From Mesocentrotus franciscanus (Eukaryota > Echinodermata > Echinoidea > Camarodonta > Strongylocentrotidae), in assembly GCA_037976565.1 (NCBI GenBank), contig CP137672.1, forward strand, positions 19,678,335 to 19,742,334: DNA of 64,000 nt, read 5' to 3'. Below the pieces are notes generated by a model. The model made no database searches. It was not told the DNA's origin and saw nothing but the letters and a program-made list of their open reading frames with translations. Position 1 is the stretch's first letter, and every line of letters begins with the position of its first letter. A program made the position numbers and the translations under genes. Below, piece after piece: positions 12,101 to 21,500 of the stretch.

Positions 12101-12466
12101 GTCAAAATTTCTGGTTTAATAAATATATTACGAGAGACTATATAGAGTCTGCACAGATTTCACTTTTTTCACACAAATGAAGTATTATAATTACACTATT
12201 ACCTTCTCACCATACTTTCAATTCTCTCGCATCAAGTTCACCAATTAAAACAAAAAGATATCACTTTTGTCCAATAAGGCCGGGAGTTTCGCGTTCACTC
12301 TCCACACCCGAGAGGATACACCAAATTACCTACCGCCTGGCCCGGTGCTGTAGGGTTGCATCGCTACGATATCGCTGATATACAGCCGAACATAGGACTT
12401 GTAGACTGGGTCCAGGTTCCATTTATCACAGGGTAAATCATCATATTTGCTTGCTGTTGAGGTCAT
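1..12466 (-). CDS. STN1: CST complex subunit STN1 (OBFC1), 8 exons, 3' end beyond window
   Basis: STN1 is the OB-fold subunit of the nuclear CST complex (CTC1-STN1-TEN1), which binds single-stranded DNA and stimulates polymerase alpha-primase in telomere C-strand fill-in. Eight minus-strand exons join in phase: 12334-12466, 7421-7516, 6651-6740, 4051-4206, 3158-3309, 2360-2500, 864-983 and 1-123, with GT/AG at each visible junction. They give 337 residues; human STN1 has 368, so only the extreme C-terminus is missing. Recognisable blocks are the N-terminal WNLDPVYKSYVRLYISDI; the OB-fold strands YKNHPIYRVDLMGIVVSV, VDDGTGVIQCCCW and LGDLIHVRGRLKLFRG; the linker RMEEIPVLYRSVYDLPF; and the winged-helix part with FYLHELQTVAELLEIA, QIKNIFKNVAEKLEQDGKVF and LRLNESILEILREDCQHP. 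The start is the first ATG ahead of the conserved N-terminal block. Nothing looks broken. Identification rests on remembered similarity to vertebrate STN1. Confidence 0.93.
864..983 (-). CDS. STN1: STN1 coding exon 7 (winged helix)
   Basis: 40 residues, phase 0 on both sides. QIKNIFKNVAEKLEQDGKVF matches AIHSIFKNAIQLLQEKGLVF of the human protein. GTACG donor. Confidence 0.9.
1237..1382. mobile_element. Short foldback element, GGGC(C)/GTTTCACAAA ends
   Basis: About 145 bp in STN1 intron 6. The left end reads GGGGGGCGTTTCACAAA and the right end TTTTGTGAAACGGGGGCCC, with inner complementary blocks (TTTGTCACTGA). Same terminal style as the elements at 3454, 56709 and 60281. No coding capacity. 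Confidence 0.6.
1506..1615. mobile_element. Short foldback element, GGGCCCCATAACACAAAG ends
   Basis: 110 bp inverted repeat. The left GGGCCCCATAACACAAAGCT pairs with the right CTTTGTGTTACAGGGCAC, and an inner AATCGATTGCTA block also pairs. Inside STN1 intron 6. Confidence 0.55.
1831..2211. mobile_element. Foldback element of about 380 bp
   Basis: The whole segment folds on itself. ATAAGTTTGCA at the left is matched by TGCAAACTTAT at the right; GGGTAGTCCT...GGACTGTTGGG pairs with CCCAACAGTCC...GGACTACCC; inner GTCCTATGGAGGACTACT pairs with AGTAGTCCTCCATAGGA. A MITE-like element without coding capacity. Confidence 0.6.
2265..2300. repeat. (GAT)n microsatellite
   Basis: GATGATGAT run just beyond the 3' end of STN1 exon 6 (minus strand), within intron 6. 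Confidence 0.8.
2360..2500 (-). CDS. STN1: STN1 coding exon 6 (winged-helix region)
   Basis: 47 residues, phase 0 on both sides. QDKTIQNFYLHELQTVAELL matches the human helix containing RVQSFYQQELEMVESLL. Confidence 0.9.
3158..3309 (-). CDS. STN1: STN1 coding exon 5 (linker)
   Basis: Encodes KIQDPTYQTEMKRMEEIPVL then YRSVYDLPF, corresponding to the human stretch ending IARMLELPTIYRKVYDQPF, and a variable linker. Ends in phase 0 at GTGAGA. Confidence 0.9.
3454..3603. mobile_element. Short foldback element, GGGCCCTGTTTCATAAAAC ends
   Basis: 150 bp. The left GGGCCCTGTTTCATAAAACTTG is matched by CAAGTTTTATGAAATGGGCCC at the right. Lies in STN1 intron 4. The only other content of this intron is AT-rich sequence. 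Confidence 0.65.
4051..4206 (-). CDS. STN1: STN1 coding exon 4 (end of OB-fold)
   Basis: Acceptor TTCACAG. Encodes an acidic loop, then ELGDLIHVRGRLKLFRGNTE (IGDTIRVRGSIRTYREEREI in human). The donor TTCA/GTAAAT was chosen because exon 5 then continues in frame; reading through the donor reaches a stop within 10 codons. Confidence 0.88.
4395..4615 (-). pseudogene. LINE reverse-transcriptase C-terminal fragment
   Basis: Reading the minus strand from about 4610 gives SYKCFVCTAPKLWNNLTVDI followed by RKKPSLNTYVSKLTAHIFNK. This is the APxLWNxLP-IR-x-F-x-LK pattern typical of the C-terminal tail of non-LTR retrotransposon ORF2. It is 5' truncated and inside STN1 intron 3. Confidence 0.5.
4695..4900. 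repeat. Dispersed repeat with ACGTGTATCAATCAGATATG core
   Basis: The same core, followed by ATTTACGTCTGGGGACCGACC and TTTAACGTCACCATCCxAAAGACG, recurs near 45840-45925, 53480-53570 and 53780-53850. A downstream TTCGAACC resembles the complement of a pol III B box, so a SINE is possible but unproven. Confidence 0.55.
5236..5390. repeat. Polypyrimidine (TTC)n/(CTCCTT)n tract
   Basis: Runs of TTC and CTTCTCC account for the apparent Leu/Ser/Phe-rich open frames here. No gene. Confidence 0.85.
5948..6479. mobile_element. TTAA-flanked MITE, family 1, copy A
   Basis: 532 bp with flanking TTAA. Terminal inverted repeats are TTAAAGATACTATGTCCC at the left and GGGACATACCACCTTTAA at the right, extending inwards to TTTGCAGSC. 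It is the inverted counterpart of 58433-58968, so both the whole length and the ends define a family. TTAA target sites are typical of piggyBac-type transposases (inference). No coding capacity. Confidence 0.75.
6651..6740 (-). CDS. STN1: STN1 coding exon 3 (OB-fold)
   Basis: Encodes VDDGTGVIQCCCWKPK, matching the strand and turn written DDSTGVINCICWKK in human STN1, followed by a polar loop. GTAAGA donor. Phase 1 on both sides. Confidence 0.92.
7200..7330. repeat. Polypyrimidine CT-rich tract in STN1 intron 2
   Basis: CTCTCC/TCTC-rich low-complexity stretch. Otherwise the intron (6741-7420) is AT-rich with nothing recognisable. Confidence 0.7.
7421..7516 (-). CDS. STN1: STN1 coding exon 2 (OB-fold)
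   Basis: Follows a CAG acceptor and ends at GTACAT. Encodes the first OB-fold strands (AYKNHPIYRVDLMGIVVSV, then AEREKFFNYAG). Phase 1 on both sides. Confidence 0.9.
7872..8112 (+). repeat. tRNA-derived SINE
   Basis: A tRNA-like head with an A-box-like TTGGCTCAGTCGCTAAAGCG and a B-box-like GGGTTCAAATCC, then a body ending GCACAGGTGACGCCAGTACTT and an AT-rich TAATAA tail. The same body end recurs at 10500-10735. Lies in STN1 intron 1. Not a functional tRNA: the acceptor stem and arms do not fold as one. Confidence 0.7.
8220..8615. repeat. Degenerate repeat with hAT-like CAGTGGCGTAGC-related end
   Basis: GGGCCCCCCCC...CATGATGCCAGTGCCCC...GGTTTGACCCATGCCAGACC is related, in reverse, to the head at 27685-27730 (GCAGTGGCGTAGCATGGGTC then AAACCATGGAAGGGGCACC). 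Fragmentary, with no coding capacity. Confidence 0.35.
9605..9875 (+). pseudogene. Decayed LINE reverse-transcriptase C-terminal fragment
   Basis: The plus strand reads LHWLQVHARISSKVPEG, then TAYSIPQYLTE, LLRSLL and a later LQQLSFETLKQS. This is a frameshifted version of the LHWLPVxxRIxFK...YLxELL...LRS...FKxxLK signature of CR1/L2-like LINE ORF2 ends. Several stops; a relic. Confidence 0.45.
10495..10735 (+). repeat. SINE fragment, same family as 7872-8112
   Basis: Shares CAATCAGTTA...GGAGAAGAG/GGAGGAGAG...CAGGTGACGCCAxxTACTTAATAA with the SINE at 7872. The tRNA-like head is missing or unrecognisable. The rest of STN1 intron 1 (7517-12333) is AT-rich with nothing else I recognise. Confidence 0.5.
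12334..12466 (-). CDS. STN1: STN1 coding exon 1
   Basis: Start codon at 12466-12464. Encodes about 44 residues including WNLDPVYKSYVRLYISDI, and ends in phase 1 at a GTAGGT donor. A second donor 4 bases downstream is possible, but only this one joins in frame to the next exon. Confidence 0.88.
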
Positions 12467-13108
12467 TTCGGGGAACAATATGGTAGCTCCAGTCTTTCTT
12501 TAGTCCTTGCTCAAACAGAACCTCTGAAAACGTACCTTATAACGGTAAAATTGCTGTACTTTGTATGAGTTGACGTGTAGGCCACAACTCTCAAAACATC
12601 ACTTCAGCTCAGCTTAGCTGTGTTCATCCACCTGTTACTAGTGTTACGTCACAATCACTCCCAGGCAAGCGTTCTATTGAAGTACCTCGACACAACGGTA
12701 GTCTTATCTTGAGTCACATTCACATTCAAGAGAAAGTCAGTGGAGTACCGGTACCGCAGACCTTCGCCAACCGACCCGGTTGTTGGATTGTAAGTTAAGA
12801 CTTACAACTCTAAACAGAACAACAACAAAAAACCACCAAAAAATATCCTTGACGATTTTTGTTATTCACTTATAAATGACCCCCCAAAAAACTTGGAACT
12901 GCTATCTAATCAAGGTAAAAATAATAATTCAACACAGCTCTCTCTTTCTCCTCCCTCCTTGATCTTTGAGGTACCAACAAATACTAAAAAGTTGTATCAA
13001 ATTATGAATACCAGATATTTCCTTTTTCTTTACTTTCATAAGGATACTCGTAGACATGCTTCTGATTGATGCCTATAATTATTCAATTAGGTCTACATGA
13101 TTATGATT
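12467..13108. other. Upstream region of STN1, no gene seen
   Basis: Expected to hold the STN1 promoter and 5' UTR. No TATA box at a useful distance and no convincing ORF. Contains a short A-rich stretch around 12820. Confidence 0.4.
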
Positions 13109-13116
13109 CCCTATAC

Positions 13117-13872
13117 CAGGGGCGGCGATTTCTTTTCATGACGGGGGGCAAATGCGAGGGACGAAGGAGCAGGGATTTAGGCATTTAATTACGGTCAGAT
13201 AAGCATATTTTGATACCTTATTTGTGTCACTGGCATGCAGGTCACTAATTGGAGTGGGGTCGGGGCGGACCCCAGAAGCTCAGGGTTTTAAGCATCAAAG
13301 TACGATCAGATGAGCATCCGGGGACCGCCTTATAGGGCACTTGGTGGGGTCCAGGGGGCGGAGCCCCCGGAAGCTCAGGGGAAAATCATGCCATTTCAGA
13401 AACATTTGTAAATCACTGGTATCGAATTAGAAATAAACCACATATATGAATTATATTTTGGGGGCGGCAACTGCCCCCAAACCCCTCATCAGTACGCCAG
13501 CGCGAGGGAGCATAGTGAACGAGAGGGTGAAGGTGAAGGACTACCCCTCCCAGTTTTTGAAGTTTTGTTGTATTAAAAAAGCTATAGTATAAAAACAAGC
13601 AATATACTTTTTTCACACTTCTCTTTTCTACAATATCTATTTGTACATTTTGAAGGATGTTATGCGAGGGAGCGTAGCTCCCTAATGAGAAGATTTTTGC
13701 ATTTGTATTTGTCTAAACGCTGCACTCTTAGGCCCTCCAGAAAAGTGTTGCAGTCTTCAGTCAGTATTTGCTATTCATTTTTTTGCACCTTTTCAAATTT
13801 TCCGGGGGACGAACCCCTAAATCGAGGGGGACGTGTCCCGCCCCCGTCCCCCCCCCGGGATCGCCGCCCCTG
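13117..13872. mobile_element. hAT-like non-autonomous element with 8-bp TSD
   Basis: 756 bp. The left end CAGGGGCGGCGAT is matched by ATCGCCGCCCCTG at the right. It is flanked by a perfect 8-bp direct repeat, CCCTATAC, at 13109-13116 and 13873-13880, the TSD length typical of hAT transposons. The interior is GC-rich low-complexity sequence (GCGAGGGAGCGTAG) without a transposase ORF. Confidence 0.82.
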
Positions 13873-13880
13873 CCCTATAC

Positions 13881-14444
13881 AAGGGCCTGACTCTGCACAT
13901 CCTTTTGAAGAAAGTCAGAAAATATATATCCATTATATCAATTAAACATCGTCAGTTTCTTTTTCCTGTCAGATAAAAGGGACTCGGGAAAGTTGATTCT
14001 GCCCTTAGCTTATAGTACTTATAGCCTTTTCTGCAAAACAAACAAACAAATTCGCACTTTGAACACTCTGATATCAATGATCATAACTAGTGAAAAGACT
14101 CCTGTGAATATAAGACTACTAGTTGGATCCGCATCAAATGGAGAAAAGCCAACAATGTTTATAGTACTCTTAATTAGTTCGCCGTCATTCATAAATTGTT
14201 ATGATAGCTACATGCAATATGGTTAGTGACCAACAAGCATATCGATGTTTCGGTAAATAATTTTTTATTTTTAATCTAACGGACGATCATTGTGTGTAAT
14301 TAGGGTGTTAAACCTAACGTAAGTCGTTCAGATTATTGATATTATTGTTATCTTGGTGTATTGCCATCATTTTCCGTTGAAACACGAATATTATAATTTT
14401 TTTTAATCACTGTTTACAGAGATTACCTAAAGGTCACATTGAAT
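13881..14444. other. Intergenic, nothing recognised
   Basis: AT-rich sequence between two mobile elements. No coding or structural signal found. Confidence 0.4.
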
Positions 14445-16808
14445 CAGAGGCGGCGCCGGGGGCACTTTTTCAAGTTCCCCATAAAGGCCATAAGTGCCCC
14501 TTTTTACATAGGAAGAGTGCCCCTTTAACTTTGCATGAAGTGCCCCTTCTTACTTAGGAAAAGTGCCTCTTTTACTTTGACAAGTGCCCCTATTAATTTT
14601 TAAAAGTGCCCCTTCCCCTTTCCACCTCTGATATGTGCCCCTTTTATTTTAACACTTACCCCTTTTCCTTCAAAAAGTTCTAATTTTCTTTTGCAATAAG
14701 TGTCCATTTTCCATTCTCATAAGTGCCCCGTTTATTTTAACATGTGCCTCTTTTTCTTTTTAATAAGAGCCACTTCCCCCTTCTCATAAAGGCCCCTTTC
14801 ACCTCCGATAAATGCCCCTATTAAAATCTGATCGGTGCCCCTTTTTTCAACAAATGCACATTTCCATTTATTATTAGTGCTCATTTTGTCATTCTCATAA
14901 GTGCCTCTTTTCATGTGTGGTCAGTGCACCTTTTCAGATGCGATGAGTGCCCCTTTTCACCTCTGATAATTACCCATTTAACAATGATACGTGCCCCTTT
15001 TCCTTTCTAATAAGGAACCTATCCCATTTTCATAAATGCCCCTTTTCACTTCTCATAAGTGCCTTTTTCATCCCTGGTGAGTGCCTCTTTGTTTAGGTGT
15101 AAGAAGTGCTCAGGGGCGGCTGAGCGACTTCCAAAGTGGGGGGGGGGGCACCAAGAAGAAAGGGCACTTTCTGGAAAAAAGGGCACCTACAAAGGGAAAT
15201 CTCAAAGCGAAAATGTACAATGTTTTAGACATTGGTATATATATACCCTTACATTGTGATTACATTATCAGGGATGATTTTAATATTTGTTTCACTTTAT
15301 ACACCATACAAAATATTACTTAAGCATCATGCTTTGCAGTTGGGTGTGATGGTCTGAAAATTTATTTGCGAGCGAGCGAGGCGAGCGAGGAAAATTTAAA
15401 GATTTGTGAGGTCGCAGTACGAAAAATTACATCTTTATAAAGAGGATAAAACCCAATCCTGATGGGGTTATAAGCACATTCTCATAACGGAAGACTAAAA
15501 AGACCTTTGATAAGTAACATAAGTATATCATCTATAGATGCGTGCGAGCGTAGCGAGCGAGCTTTGGGGGAAATTGCTCTTAGTCGCTTGAAATTAGGGG
15601 ACTTATCAGAAAAGAAAAGGAGCATGTGTCAAAGTACAAAGAGTAGTTATCACAGGTGAAAATAGGGCACTTCTTACAACCTCAAAAAGAGGCACTCACC
15701 AGGGATGAAAAAAGTCAGTCATGCGAATAGGAAATGGGCATTTGTCGACGGAAAAGGGGCTCCCATCAGATTTTGATAGGGGCATTTATAAGAGGTGAAA
15801 AGGGGCATTTATGAAAAGGGGATAGGTCCTTTATTATAAACGAAAAGTGGGCACTTATGTGAATGAAAAAGGGGCACTTATAATAAAGGAAAATGTGCAT
15901 TAGTTGAAAGAAAATGGGCACCGATCAGATTTTAAAGGGGCATTTATCGGAGGTGAAGGGGGCACTTATCTGAAGTGAAAAGGAGTGACTTCTCGTACCT
16001 GTAAAGGGTCATTTACCAGAGAAGGGGCACTTATGAGAAGGGGAAGGGGCTCTTTTTTTAATGGGGCACTTATCATTTGGAAAAGGGGCACTTATTATAA
16101 AGGAAAAGGGGCACATGTGAAAATATAAGGTGCTCTTATCCGAGTTAAAATGAGGGTAGTTATTAAAAGGGCAAGGGACACTTCTTACAAAGGAGGGCCG
16201 CCTCTGGAAGTGCTCCATTTTCACCTCTGGTAGATAGCCTTTGTACTTTGACACGTGCTCCTTTTCTTTTCTAATAAGTGTCTTATCCATTTCGATAAGT
16301 GTCCCCTTTTCCTCTCATCATTAAACGTGCCCCTAATTTCGAGCGACTAAGAGCAATTTCCCCCAAAGCTCGAACGCTACGCTCGTTCGCATTTATAAAT
16401 GTTTTAATTATGTTACTTATCAAAGGTATTTTCAGTCTTCCGTTATGAGAATGTGCTTATAATCCCATCAGGATTGGGTTTTTCCTCTTTATAAGATGTA
16501 ATTTTTCGCACCGCGACCTCACAAATCTTTAAAATTGTCCTCACTCGCTTTGCTCACTCGCAAATGAATTTTCAGACCATCACACCCAACTGCAAAGTAT
16601 GATGCTTAAACAATATATTATATGATGTATAAAGAGAAACAAATATTGAAATCATCCCTGATAATGTAATTACAATATAGGGGTATATACCAATGTCTAA
16701 AAACTTGTATATTTTCGCTTTCAGATTTCCCTTTGAAGGTGCCCTTTTCCCAGAAAGTGCCCTTTTTCTGTTGGTGCCCCCCCCCCTCTTTGGAAGTCGC
16801 TCCGCCTG
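14445..16808. mobile_element. hAT-like element carrying a GTGCCCCTTTT array, split by a second copy
   Basis: Left end CAGAGGCGGCGCCG, right end GTCGCTCCGCCTG. From 14460 to 15100 it holds a degenerate tandem array of about 25-35 bp units of the type AAGTGCCCCTTTTxxxTCTCAT. After the insertion at 15111-16206 it resumes with more array and a GCGAGCGAGG-type body. No clear outer TSD was found. No coding capacity. Confidence 0.65.
15111..16206 (-). mobile_element. Second hAT-like array element nested in the first
   Basis: 1096 bp in the opposite orientation. The left end CAGGGGCGGCTGAGCGACTT is matched by GGCCGCCTCTG at the right. It is flanked by a perfect 8-bp duplication, GAAGTGCT, at 15103-15110 and 16207-16214; that octamer is itself part of the host array, which shows insertion into a pre-existing copy. 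Contains the AAAAGGGGCACTTAT array from 15600 to 16200. Confidence 0.8.
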
Positions 16809-16859
16809 AACTATGTGGATGCGCATTCTAAAAGATGAGAAGCAATTGGAAACTTGTGT

Positions 16860-17060
16860 GAGGAGGGAAGAAAAAAGGGGAGAGAAGAAAGTCGAAGAAG
16901 CAAAGAGATGTGAAAGAGGGAGAGAGAGAGAGAGGGGGGGGGGGGTTAAAGTAAGAAAGAAAGAAAGCGACTGAGAGAGGGGGAGGGGAGAGACTGGTGA
17001 CGGCGAATGAGAAAGAGAGGGAGAGAAAAGAGGAGGAGAGAGGTGAATGGGAGGGATGTA
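16860..17060. repeat. Polypurine (GAGA)n-rich tract
   Basis: Low-complexity AGAGAG and AAGAAAG runs, including a G run near 16940. No gene. Confidence 0.75.
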
Positions 17061-17279
17061 ATTATAAGGGAATCCAAATTTAAAAAATAGAGTGGCTGTG
17101 AAACATTTTGGAACACAATTTATACATCAAATGAATAAGACAATTAATAGGCTGGCATTTATATCTTTGACTAAACCCATAGTAAGCGATGAATTCATGT
17201 CAATAATATTGACAGTCAATATCGGCTATACCCTTAAAAGAAGATTTCGTGATATTGAACATTGACGAAATTATGAGGA

Positions 17280-17500
17280 GAGGAACACAGTAAGAGCCTG
17301 AGAGGGAACAAAAAGGTAGAGGAGAGGACGAGGAAGAGTGGAAGGAGAAGGAAGGAAAAGTGGAAGGAGGAGAAAGGAGAAGAGGAAAATGAGGAAGGAG
17401 GAGCAAGGAGAAGAGGAAAATGAGGAAGGAGGAGCAAGGAGAAGAGGAAAATGAGGAAGGAGGAGCAAAGGAAGAATGACAAGAAGAAAAAAGAAGAGGC
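17280..17500. repeat. Polypurine minisatellite, unit about 28 bp
   Basis: A GGAGGAGCAAGGAGAAGAGG unit with a trailing AAAATGA is repeated about three to four times between 17365 and 17470. It lies upstream of the NOS-like gene. Open frames on the complement are artefacts of the repeat. Confidence 0.75.
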
Positions 17501-18080
17501 AGGTTGAGCTCCAAAAGTATATATCCCCAGGTTGGCCTTGAACCTTCTCTCCCTTTCTCTTTCTTTATTTTACTACATCATAATCTCTCTCTCTCTCTCT
17601 CTCCCTTATTTCCTCCTTGTTCTCCTCGTTCTCCTTGTTATTCTTCATTGAAATGTCAATCCAAACTTTCAATAATATTGAACGAGCGATGCCAACCAAA
17701 GTAGGGGACCAGATTCATGAATAATTAATGAAGACCCACGCGTTTTGATAGAATCAGATCGATATATTCTTCTGTAAGATGTACACAGTATCTCCTTCAT
17801 GCATGCACTCTCCAATAACAGAAAATGTACACTGAGGGTAAAATCTAAAGTTTATATGAGAGGTACGTACTGGATAAGTAGTTGCCACTGTACAGGGCTT
17901 GGGGCTAGCAGTCAGGTCCTCGACGGAATTGAAATTGACATTAAGCTATCGACATCGAACCGACATCGAATGCGGATATCGAAGAGGAAAAAAGATCGAA
18001 TGCTGAAGATTTGGATCTTACGAGTGGACCATTTCAAATATTTATATCAAGGACTTCGCCTGGGACTTAAGTGAATTAGA
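17501..18080 (+). other. Putative 5' UTR and promoter region of the NOS-like gene
   Basis: Contains a CT run at 17585-17605 and no clear TATA box. A TGA at 18072-18074 is in frame with and 6 bases before the chosen ATG, which fixes the start of the ORF. An upstream ATG-initiated frame (17799-18074) could be a uORF if it is in the transcript. Confidence 0.4.
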
Positions 18081-18557
18081 ATGGATCAGGAAGACATTGA
18101 CGACGGATTAGCCCCTCACGAGATGGTGAACGGCCTGGGAGACGATCTCAGTTCGATGTCAGTCAATGGGCTGAACGGCGAAAACGTAGGCAAAGAAGAA
18201 ATTGGGACGGATGGCGAAATCGGTGACGGGATCGAAGACCAGGAAACAGAGCATGAATCGGTGAAACGACCAGCCGATCTTCCACTGGAAAGTACTACAT
18301 CGTCCACCTCGTCGTTTGATACGACGCCCGCGTTGATGTCAACAACCCCTGGTCGTTTCGTCTCCCTCTGGGTATCCGGTGAAACCAAAGATAATGAGAA
18401 AACACCAATCGTGTCGTCACCAAGTTCGTCTTTGCTAGTTCGACCACTACACAGGTCTCTAGATCGTTCACCTTCGAAAAAGAAAGACGCGGTCGTCCTG
18501 CTCAATCACCTCGACGGGTCCGAGTTCACTGACACCCTCCACTCTCAGGGAGTTCAG
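18081..18557 (+). CDS. NOS: NOS-like exon 1: N-terminal extension
   Basis: Residues 1-159, phase 0. Begins [15 protein letters not shown], so there is no N-terminal Gly for myristoylation and no PDZ domain. It is rich in Ser, Thr and acid residues and ends with [11 protein letters not shown]; the TDTLH is the first motif shared with other NOS oxygenases. GTACAC donor. Confidence 0.88.
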
Positions 18558-21500
18558 GTACACCTTAAGTCAATTAAATATGCTAAATTGCTAAATGAAA
18601 TATGCTAAATTGCCTCATTACTCATGAACCGTGAGCCGTTCAATTTCTGATAGTTCATAATATACTTTTCAAAGAAAATGTACTTATAATTATAAAGATG
18701 TATACATGTATATATACAATTATCTAACCTAAGATTAATAAAGATATCACTGAAGCAAAACAACTTTATGACGAATTTGCAAGATAATAACGCTAGTCCT
18801 TTTGTATAATTATGTTAGCATTTAACATAATTACTTTTAATTGTTTTTGTATAGTAACATTATAAAAAATAAAAAAACTAAACACTTTTGCGTTTAAATG
18901 ATTAACAAAGATGGGTGATTTTGGGCAGTAACAATATGCGTTATTATATATGAAGACGACGTCGTCGTATCCGCTGATAATTTACAAAACGAGATGAATA
19001 AATACCTAAGGTATAGGTGAGATCAACTATTGATGTGATTATGCGATTCTTTGTAAGCTTTAGATGTACTATCATTGTGAAAGTACAATATGATACAGAG
19101 ATAAAGTTTATCTGGACTGATATCGACATTGCCATGGTGTTAAAACCAAAAGGGTTAAGCTCACCTTGTATTTCATGAGTACGATGCAAGGCACACCATA
19201 CCAGCCAAACGCAAACAGATTAACAGGTCGTTGAGTCGATTCACTGCAATTTATTAATATCAGTAGTGGCATAGATATAGGGGCACCCCCACCCCCATCG
19301 AGTAGTGGAAAACAAGAAAATAACAAAACCGAAAAATATTAAACGGGGAAATGGGAAAGTGAAAAGGGCGAGAAACGAAGACGCATGGACTACCTCACAC
19401 ATCCTCCCCTAATAATGATGTAGCTATGTAAATTCGCGTTTCATTTCCCGAATAAGACTGGTGCCCCCCCCCCTAATGTTCCAGTGCCCCCTCGATGGAT
19501 GGACTCACGCTACGCCACAGATTCATATCAGTTGCGATTATGGCATATGACTCATAATAATGATTATATACACTACGTCCTCTATTTTTGAAGTTTGATG
19601 CACTCTAGTCTTTACTATATTTAAATAGCCCTGCAAATCGATAAGGAATGCAAAGGCATTTGCTTAAAGCCCCGATATAATGGACCTGTCCATTTATTAT
19701 CGATCTCCAGGCTTCGGATTCCCGCGCTAGCCATTCTTATTCACATTTCGTATTGTCTGCTTTCTACGGAGCAAGGTTAAGAGATACTTGAGAGTAAGGT
19801 TGATGCGGAAAGGGGCACAGGGCCAGTGTTCTCAATAAATGAAGATATATACTGTCGATTTACTGTCATTTATCAAATCCAGCACTTAATTATATTCACC
19901 TTGAAATACGCGTGGCAGCGAAATTTTCAATTGAATATACACTGTTGCCCATAAAGTTGGGATACATTTTCGTTTACCTCTTCCATGAAGTGATTGTGAG
20001 AATATTGAATTGAACTTTATTTGATTCCAATCACAGTAAAAATGACATCATACATTGTTGTAATACATAGGCAAAGAAAAAATACATTGAAATATAGATA
20101 TATATACATTGAAAAAATAAAAAAGAAAGAAACAGAAGACATGATTAAATCTACTAAAAGTATAGGATGGAAAAAGGTGCATCTGTAGAAGCCACAGGGG
20201 CTTGATGAATGGGCGCACCCTGAGCGCGTCATAATATAATTAATAAAAAGCTCAGTCAGCTGGAGAAGAGTAAAAGGAATAAACAACGCTTACAATATAT
20301 CATTTAAGAAGAACTATACAATGACAAGAAGTGCTGCTTAAGTTTACGTTTAAATGGTTTGGTGAACTGAATTGATTGTAAAGAATGCGGTAATGTGTTC
20401 CAAACTTTAGGGCCATTATGGCGTAGATAAATTGCAACAGTGCTGGAAGATATTTTCCACTGGTGAAACTTAGAGGCATTCCTTGTATTGTAATTGTGTA
20501 TTGTAGCATTCGTACAGAACATTTCATTCAAAACATCAGGTAATGTATGAGTAGTAAACCGGTGCATTATCAAAGAAGTTTGTAATTTGTAAATATCGTA
20601 AACATTGAGGGTTTGAAATCTTCTAAACAGAAGTTGTGACGGGGCACGGTAATCAGAATAAGAACAAAAACGTAAGGCACGTTTTTTGTAACCTGTGTAG
20701 TTTCAATAATTTAGAGTTCTTGGCAGATATGGTGTATATCTTCTCAGAACTTTATTGATCAATCTAAAGAATCATATAGATTGATCTATAATGTGAACTC
20801 TATCGATCAAGAATAAAAATATATTGAGTTCTCACAATCACTTCATCAAAAGAGGTAAACGTACATTTATTCCAAGTTTATGGGCAATAGTGTATGTCGT
20901 AGGGGGTTTATAAGTAAAACCAAGTCAAATTAAAAAATATATCATTCAGTGAATCAGCGGTTGATTTTACGATGAAAGATAGCTTTCATAGCTTTCGCTT
21001 GGCTCAAAGCGTTTTTTTTCCTTTACATGCTCGTTAATGCCAATACAAATATTTACCAATCGACGATCAATTGAAGAAAATGCAAAGCGTATTAAAAGGA
21101 GGATAACGTTTACATGAAAGAAATCTTTCACTCATACAGGCCTTCTATTTTGGTCTCAAAGATTGTAATTGCTCATGCCTTAAATGACATCATCATGAAA
21201 GTAGTTACTTTTGTATCACTCTGTCCTGTGGATGTATTATAAGAACTCAAAAATTTGGCCCTAAAACACTTCTGCTTTAATTTTAAATTAATTTCAAATA
21301 TTTCAAATAGCGCCTAAGGCAATAAAAATCTCAGAATATGCAGTTCTGATATATAATTTCCAAAAGGGAATAGCAAATCGGTCGATTGTAATCAAGAAAC
21401 ATTATTTTAAAGCTAAAATAAAATCCGTTTTCAGAGGGAGCTATACAACATATAGAGTTTATTATTTACAATTTAATCACTTTAGACTCGATTTCAACCG

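Noticed and set aside
14732..16290. Several short ORFs rich in Lys/Pro/Cys
   Set aside because: All arise from the GTGCCCCTTTT tandem arrays.
18116..18505. 129-residue minus-strand ORF opposite NOS exon 1
   Set aside because: Shadow of the coding exon; the plus frame has the start context, splice donor and TDTLH motif.
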